DNA from: Oxalobacteraceae bacterium
GTDB taxonomy: Bacteria; Pseudomonadota; Gammaproteobacteria; Burkholderiales; Burkholderiaceae_D
Direction of reading: 5' to 3'
Assembly: GCA_010024875.1 (NCBI GenBank)
Contig: RGFZ01000017.1
Coordinates: 1-55,586, forward strand
DNA length: 55,586 bases
The notes below the pieces were generated by a model. That model searched no databases, was not told the DNA's origin, and saw nothing but the letters and a program-made list of their open reading frames with translations. Positions 51,396 through 55,586 of the stretch are shown piece after piece (position 1 is the stretch's first letter; the number at the start of each line of letters is the position of its first letter). The position numbers were made by a program, and so were the translations under genes.

Positions 51396-52652
51396 ATGCG
51401 CGTAGCTGTAATCGGTGGCGGTGTTATCGGTGTATGCACTGCCTATTATCTGGCGGAAGCCGGCCATGAAGTCGCGGTGATCGAGCGATATGGCAATGTG
51501 GCCCAGGAAGCCAGCTTCGGCAACCTGGACCTGATGGGCCCGTCCGGGCTGAGACTATGGGCCACTCCCGGCGCTCCCGGCCGCGTGCTTTCCATGCTTT
51601 TCCGGCCCGAATCATCTCTTGCCTTCAGCGCACGCTTTGAGCCCGCTATGTGGCGCTGGCTGAAGCGCTCGATCTCGGAAACCGCACTCGGACGCTACAA
51701 ACAGAACCAGCAACGGCTCTACCGTCTTGCCAGTTACAACCAGGAGCTAATGCAGCATCTGGTGCAGACGCATGATCTGGATTTCCAGCAGCGCAGTGGC
51801 ATGATGATCATGTTTCGCACTGCCAAAGAACTGGAGATGGCACTGCCCTACATGGAGCTGCTGGGGGAATTTGGCTGCCGTAATGAGTTACTCGATATCG
51901 ATGCCGCCCGCCAGCTGGAGCCAGCGCTGTCGGGGGAAACAAGCTTTCACTCGGCATTGCATGTGCCGGATGACTGGGCTGGCAACTGTCCGCTGTTCGT
52001 TAGGCAGCTCAAGGCACTGTCACAAGATAAAGGCGTGGAATTTCATTTCAATTGCGAGGTGCAGGCAATTCGCCCTGAACTAGGCGGCGTCAGCCTGCTG
52101 ATCGAGAACCGCCAGATCGATGCCGATGCCGTGGTGGTCGCAGCGGGCAGCGACAGCACGCGACTGCTCAAGGCTCTGGGCATCAGTCTTCCGGCCTACC
52201 CGGTTAAAGTGTATTCCGCATCGACAGCCATCCAAGAATTCGAGCTGGCGCCGGAGACTTCGCTGTTCGACGATACCTATCGCGTCGCCCTGACTCGTCT
52301 CGGCAAGCGGATTCGCATCGCCGGCTGCGCCGAGCTGGGCTCTTCCAATCTGGATCTTCATCAAAAGGCGATCAATACGCTGGTCAAGGTCGCGGATGAC
52401 TGGTTCCCGAACGCCGCCAATTACCGAACCGCGAATTTCTGGACCGGACCTGTGGCCATGCTGCCGGAAGGTGTGCCGCTACTGGGCGCGACCCGTTACC
52501 CTAATGTCTTCGTCAACGCCGGACAAGGCTCAGCATCATGGGCCATGGCCGCAGGCAGCGGCAAGCTGCTGGCCGACATGATCTCCGGTAGGCGAGCTGA
52601 AATCGATACCGACGGCCTCACACTGACCCGCTATGGCGACCGCATGCGCTGA
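51396..52652 (+). CDS. dadA: D-amino acid dehydrogenase, small subunit (DadA)
   Basis: FAD-dependent membrane-associated enzyme of 418 residues that oxidises D-amino acids, mainly D-alanine, to keto acids and passes electrons to the respiratory chain. Seen: N-terminal dinucleotide fold RVAVIGGGVIGVCTAYYLAEAGHEVAVIER, ASFGNLDLMGPSG, ADAVVVAAGSDSTRLLKALG, and the C-terminal FAD contact VNAGQGSASWAMAAGSGKLLADMISG. A GGAG site lies five bases before ATG 51396. The gene overlaps the NAD(P)HX repair gene by 20 bases. No alanine racemase (dadX) or Lrp-type regulator is adjacent. Confidence 0.93.
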   Translation: MRVAVIGGGVIGVCTAYYLAEAGHEVAVIERYGNVAQEASFGNLDLMGPSGLRLWATPGAPGRVLSMLFRPESSLAFSARFEPAMWRWLKRSISETALGRYKQNQQRLYRLASYNQELMQHLVQTHDLDFQQRSGMMIMFRTAKELEMALPYMELLGEFGCRNELLDIDAARQLEPALSGETSFHSALHVPDDWAGNCPLFVRQLKALSQDKGVEFHFNCEVQAIRPELGGVSLLIENRQIDADAVVVAAGSDSTRLLKALGISLPAYPVKVYSASTAIQEFELAPETSLFDDTYRVALTRLGKRIRIAGCAELGSSNLDLHQKAINTLVKVADDWFPNAANYRTANFWTGPVAMLPEGVPLLGATRYPNVFVNAGQGSASWAMAAGSGKLLADMISGRRAEIDTDGLTLTRYGDRMR

Positions 52653-54153
52653 TCGCGCACCTGACGGGCTCTACAGCATCTCCCAGATCCGGGCGATAGA
52701 ACAGACTGCGCTGGCAACCCTTCCCGAAGGTACGCTCATGCAACGCGCAGGCGCCGCCGTTGCCCGTGCGGCCAACCAACAGCTGATCAGCTCCTCGGAC
52801 GCACGGCTCCTGGTCGTCGCCGGCCCGGGCAACAATGGCGGCGATGCACTGGAAGCTGCCGCTCGGCTCGCCTGCGAAGGACATCAGGTGAGCATCGTGA
52901 TGCCACTGATGCCCGCCAATGCCTCGCCAGAGGTCCAGCGCGCGCTCGACAAGGCCCGTCAGAGCTCTGCTCGCTTCATCTCTTCGGAGTCACTGGCGCA
53001 CTCGGATGGATGGGATTTGCTCATCGATGGTCTGTTCGGCATTGGACTCACGCGTCCACTCGGTGGCGTGTTCGCGGCGCTGGCGGCTTACATGAATGCG
53101 CAGGCCTGTCCCTGTCTGGCCATCGATGTACCCAGTGGACTGGATGCTGATCACGGCAACGTCGTTGGCGGAACCACTGCAGTGGCCGTGTGTGCCAGCA
53201 CCACGGTCAGCTTTATTGCCGACAAGCCAGGTCTTCACACCGCAAAAGGACGAGATCACGCGGGCAACATCATCATCGACACGCTGGAGATCGATGCCTC
53301 GCTGTATCCAGCGCCGCTGGCACGACTAAGTCAGCCGGCCATGTTTCGACACCTGGCAACACCGCGCTCGCATGCGTCGCACAAGGGCAGCTATGGTGAT
53401 CTGTCGGTCATGGGCGGCGCCAGTGGCATGGGCGGTGCGGTACTGCTTGCGGCTCGCATGGGCGCGATGGCGGGCGCAGGACGCGTCTACGCCGGTTTCA
53501 TTGAGGCCGCGCCCGCGTTCGATCCGCTGCATCCCGAGTTGATGTGTCGCGATGCTGATACGCTGCCGCTATCTTCGGGCGCTGTGGTGGCGGGTCCCGG
53601 GCTCGGACAGTCGCGACACGCCCATGATGCGCTGGCTCGCGCGCTGGCCAGCAAGCTGCCGACAGTGCTCGACGCCGATGCGCTCAACCTGATTGCTGCC
53701 GAACCGGCATTGCAGCAGAAGACTCGCCTGCGTCGCGCGCCGACGCTGCTGACCCCTCATCCTTTGGAAGCTGCGCGATTACTCGGCACCAGCGCTGCCA
53801 GCATTCAGTCAGACCGGTTGGGCGCAGCGAGGGAGCTGGCGGCGTTTTTTTTGTCGACAGTGATACTCAAAGGGTCGGGTACCGTGATCGCCGATCACGA
53901 CGGACAGCTGGTGATCAACACCACAGGCAATCCGGCGCTGGCGACTGCCGGCACCGGCGATGTGCTTTCAGGACTGTGCGGCGCGCTGCTGGCTCAGCAC
54001 TGGCCGGTGTGGGAAGCTGCGCTGGCCGCCGTGTGGCTGCACGGTGCCGCAGCAGATAAGATGGTCAGCGAAGGGACAGGCCCGCGAGGACTCACCGCAG
54101 GCGAGCTGCTGACCAACATACGTTCATTGCTGAATCAGCTCGATCGCGGCTGA
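52633..54153 (+). CDS. nnr: Bifunctional NAD(P)HX epimerase / ADP-dependent dehydratase (YjeF type)
   Basis: Metabolite-repair enzyme of 506 residues that restores hydrated NADH and NADPH. The N-terminal YjeF domain (about 10-215) is the epimerase, with VVAGPGNNGGDALEAA, DLLIDGLFGIGLTRPLGG and AIDVPSGLDADHG. The C-terminal ribokinase-like domain (about 235-500) is the dehydratase, with HKGSYGDLSVMGGASGMGGAVLLAARMGA, LTPHPLEAARLLG, VILKGSGTVIADHDGQLVINTTGNPALATAGTGDVLSGLCGALLAQ. The start ATG 52633 lies inside the dadA end, so the two may be coupled. Its last 19 bases overlap the end of the convergent ybbA. Confidence 0.96.
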   Translation: MATACADRAPDGLYSISQIRAIEQTALATLPEGTLMQRAGAAVARAANQQLISSSDARLLVVAGPGNNGGDALEAAARLACEGHQVSIVMPLMPANASPEVQRALDKARQSSARFISSESLAHSDGWDLLIDGLFGIGLTRPLGGVFAALAAYMNAQACPCLAIDVPSGLDADHGNVVGGTTAVAVCASTTVSFIADKPGLHTAKGRDHAGNIIIDTLEIDASLYPAPLARLSQPAMFRHLATPRSHASHKGSYGDLSVMGGASGMGGAVLLAARMGAMAGAGRVYAGFIEAAPAFDPLHPELMCRDADTLPLSSGAVVAGPGLGQSRHAHDALARALASKLPTVLDADALNLIAAEPALQQKTRLRRAPTLLTPHPLEAARLLGTSAASIQSDRLGAARELAAFFLSTVILKGSGTVIADHDGQLVINTTGNPALATAGTGDVLSGLCGALLAQHWPVWEAALAAVWLHGAAADKMVSEGTGPRGLTAGELLTNIRSLLNQLDRG

Positions 54154-54845
54154 GCACTGTCTGCGACCAGCCGGCCTGCCGAGATGGTCAGCGTCCGTTC
54201 GCAACGCGCGGCAATCGACGGGTCATGTGTGACCAGCACCAGTGTCGATCCCTGCTCGCGGTTCAGCGTGAACATCAGCTCGATCACCGCCTCACCAGTG
54301 GCTGCGTCGAGGCTGCCGGTGGGTTCATCGGCCAGCAGCAGAGGCGGATCGGTCACGAAGGCACGGGCCAGCGCGACACGCTGCTGCTCACCGCCAGATA
54401 AAAATTTCGGATAGTGCCGCAATCTCTGCGCCAGCCCGACACGGGCCAGCATCTGCTCTGCTTTCTGGCGCGCGTGCGGATCAGCGCGCAGTTCGAGTGG
54501 CAGCATCACGTTTTCCAGCGCCGTCAGGTGAGAGAGCAACTGAAATGACTGGAAAACGAATCCCAGTTGCGACTTGCGAAGTGCTGCGCGGCCATCTTCA
54601 TCGAGTGCGTACAGATCTGTGCCATTAATTAGTACCTTGCCGGATGAAGGCAAATCCAACCCGGCCAGCAAGCCGAGTAGCGTTGATTTGCCCGAGCCCG
54701 ACGCACCCACCAGCGCGACCGTCGAGCCGGAGCGCACGGTAAAATGGATATCGTTAAGTATGGTCAGTTCGCCACTGGCATCGGCGACTCGCTTGGTGAG
54801 TCCGGTCACATCGATCAACGGCAGTGGCAGGGAGTTTTCGGGCAT
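54135..54845 (-). CDS. ybbA: YbbA-type ABC transporter ATPase (MacB/LolD family)
   Basis: Cytosolic ATPase of 236 residues for a mechanotransmission-type exporter. Walker A is GASGSGKST (about 47-55), Q-loop [22 protein letters not shown], signature [15 protein letters not shown], Walker [13 protein letters not shown] and H-loop LVTHDPSIA. Its membrane partner (YbbP, FtsX-like) would normally be next; the gene ahead is instead the divergent esterase tesA, the usual YbbA-TesA neighbour pair of proteobacteria. The start codon overlaps that of tesA in the palindrome CATG, so neither gene has its own untranslated leader outside the other. It overlaps the nnr end by 19 bases. Confidence 0.92.
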   Translation of the reverse strand: MPENSLPLPLIDVTGLTKRVADASGELTILNDIHFTVRSGSTVALVGASGSGKSTLLGLLAGLDLPSSGKVLINGTDLYALDEDGRAALRKSQLGFVFQSFQLLSHLTALENVMLPLELRADPHARQKAEQMLARVGLAQRLRHYPKFLSGGEQQRVALARAFVTDPPLLLADEPTGSLDAATGEAVIELMFTLNREQGSTLVLVTHDPSIAARCERTLTISAGRLVADSAQPRSS

Positions 54846-55581
54846 GCAGGATCAATCAGAAGAGGAACTGCGTTCAACAGAGCGTGCATTCAGATTCGCT
54901 GGCTTTAGCGCATTCAACACCATTCGCGCCACTCGCCGATTTTGCGCGTTGTTCTGTCACTCGGCACGTGGGCTGGTACTGGCCGCCCTGCTGGGTCCCG
55001 GGCTGCTTGCATCTGGCAGCGCGCATTCTGCAACAAAAACCGTGCTCGTGCTCGGCGACAGCCTGTCGGCAGAGTATGGGCTGCCGCGCGGGACTGGCTG
55101 GGTCAGTTTGCTCGAGAAACAACTGAGAGCGGAAAAGATTTCGTTTAGCGTGGTCAATGCCAGTATCAGCGGCGAGACGACTGCCGGCGGCAAGACCCGG
55201 CTGCCCGCTCTGCTGGAACAGCACAAGCCGGCGATCGTTATCCTCGAGCTAGGGGGCAATGATGGCTTGAGAGGCTTGTCTCTGGCTGCCACGCAATCCA
55301 ATCTGCGTGAGATGATCACGGCATCGACTGCCAGCAGTGCCAGGGTGCTCCTGGTTGGCATGCGCCTTCCACCCAACTATGGCGTGGATTACAGCAAACG
55401 CTTTGCCGCCATGTACCAGGGACTGGGCAGAGAAAAATCCGTCAAGCTGGTGCCGTTTATGCTGGAAGGACTGGAAGATACCGAGCAGTATTTCCAACCG
55501 GATCGGATTCATCCGAACCAGAAAGCGCAACCCATCATGCTCGACAATGTCTGGCCGGCACTGCGCACTTTGCTCAAATAA
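54844..55581 (+). CDS. tesA: SGNH-hydrolase arylesterase/thioesterase I (TesA)
   Basis: Periplasmic lipolytic esterase with thioesterase and lysophospholipase-type activity; 245 residues. A hydrophobic signal segment RGLVLAALLGPGLLASGSAHSA (about 42-63) follows an unusually long 41-residue polar leader. Catalytic blocks: GDSLSAEYGL with nucleophile Ser73, the Gly in NASISGETTAGG, GGND in LELGGNDGLRG and DRIHPNQKAQ supplying Asp and His. ATG 54844 is the first ATG near the divergent ybbA start; because the leader is long, the true start could lie downstream at a GTG or CTG. An AGGGAG motif about ten bases ahead supports ATG. The gene ends five bases before the window end. Confidence 0.9.
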   Translation: MQDQSEEELRSTERAFRFAGFSAFNTIRATRRFCALFCHSARGLVLAALLGPGLLASGSAHSATKTVLVLGDSLSAEYGLPRGTGWVSLLEKQLRAEKISFSVVNASISGETTAGGKTRLPALLEQHKPAIVILELGGNDGLRGLSLAATQSNLREMITASTASSARVLLVGMRLPPNYGVDYSKRFAAMYQGLGREKSVKLVPFMLEGLEDTEQYFQPDRIHPNQKAQPIMLDNVWPALRTLLK

Positions 55582-55586
55582 AAAAC

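Overview
The window is a piece of a Gram-negative chromosome, most likely a betaproteobacterium of the order Burkholderiales. An Oxalobacteraceae-type organism is my best guess. The evidence is the beta-type YciB and long PurL, the Liv transporter operon headed by an acyl-CoA ligase, the LexA-controlled imuA-imuB-dnaE2 cassette, and outer-membrane pilus machinery. No rRNA, tRNA, CRISPR array or insertion sequence was seen. The family assignment is inference from protein resemblance alone.

Layout. 1-9.6 kb: a partial nucleotide nucleosidase (ppnN), a three-PAS GGDEF-EAL c-di-GMP enzyme, a pirin, two GT4 glycosyltransferases, an SDR-fold protein carrying both diagnostic motifs of halohydrin dehalogenases, a REP-like inverted repeat, a small heat-shock protein, a CBS-pair protein and a coiled-coil protein. 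9.7-11.7 kb: a divergent membrane AAA/M41 (FtsH-like) protease. 11.7-20.7 kb: two visibly A/T-richer islands flank the imuA-imuB-dnaE2 mutasome. One holds two Ser/Thr/Pro-rich proteins of effector-like composition. The other holds two paralogous CesT-type (type III secretion) chaperones with a 71-residue Ser-rich protein between them. 21.0-25.5 kb: the stress operon prkA - DUF444 - spoVR, with a candidate sigma-54 promoter. 25.6-29.8 kb: a minimal four-gene Csu-type (archaic) chaperone-usher pilus operon.

30.3-40.7 kb is a lipid/organic-acid block, all on the minus strand: a FadB-type bifunctional beta-oxidation enzyme, an orphan Liv-type binding protein, and an operon running from an acyl-CoA ligase through livH, livM, livG and livF to a second binding protein. 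It plausibly imports a carboxylic acid, activates it as a CoA thioester and oxidises it. The LivF protein has Arg in place of the Walker A Lys. 40.9-44.5 kb is a redox/stress group on the plus strand: selO, msrB, yciB, bolA and a periplasmic parvulin. Here yciB appears to have lost its last helix in a deletion that fused it to the start of bolA. 44.5-55.6 kb: purL, an amidase, an unrecognised protein with effector/toxin-like features, dadA, the NAD(P)HX repair enzyme nnr, ybbA and the SGNH esterase tesA.

The most interesting signals are the predicted halohydrin dehalogenase, the T3SS chaperone/effector-like islands around the mutasome, the yciB/bolA junction, the unknown protein at 50.0-51.0 kb, the Walker A substitution in LivF and the divergent FtsH-like protease.
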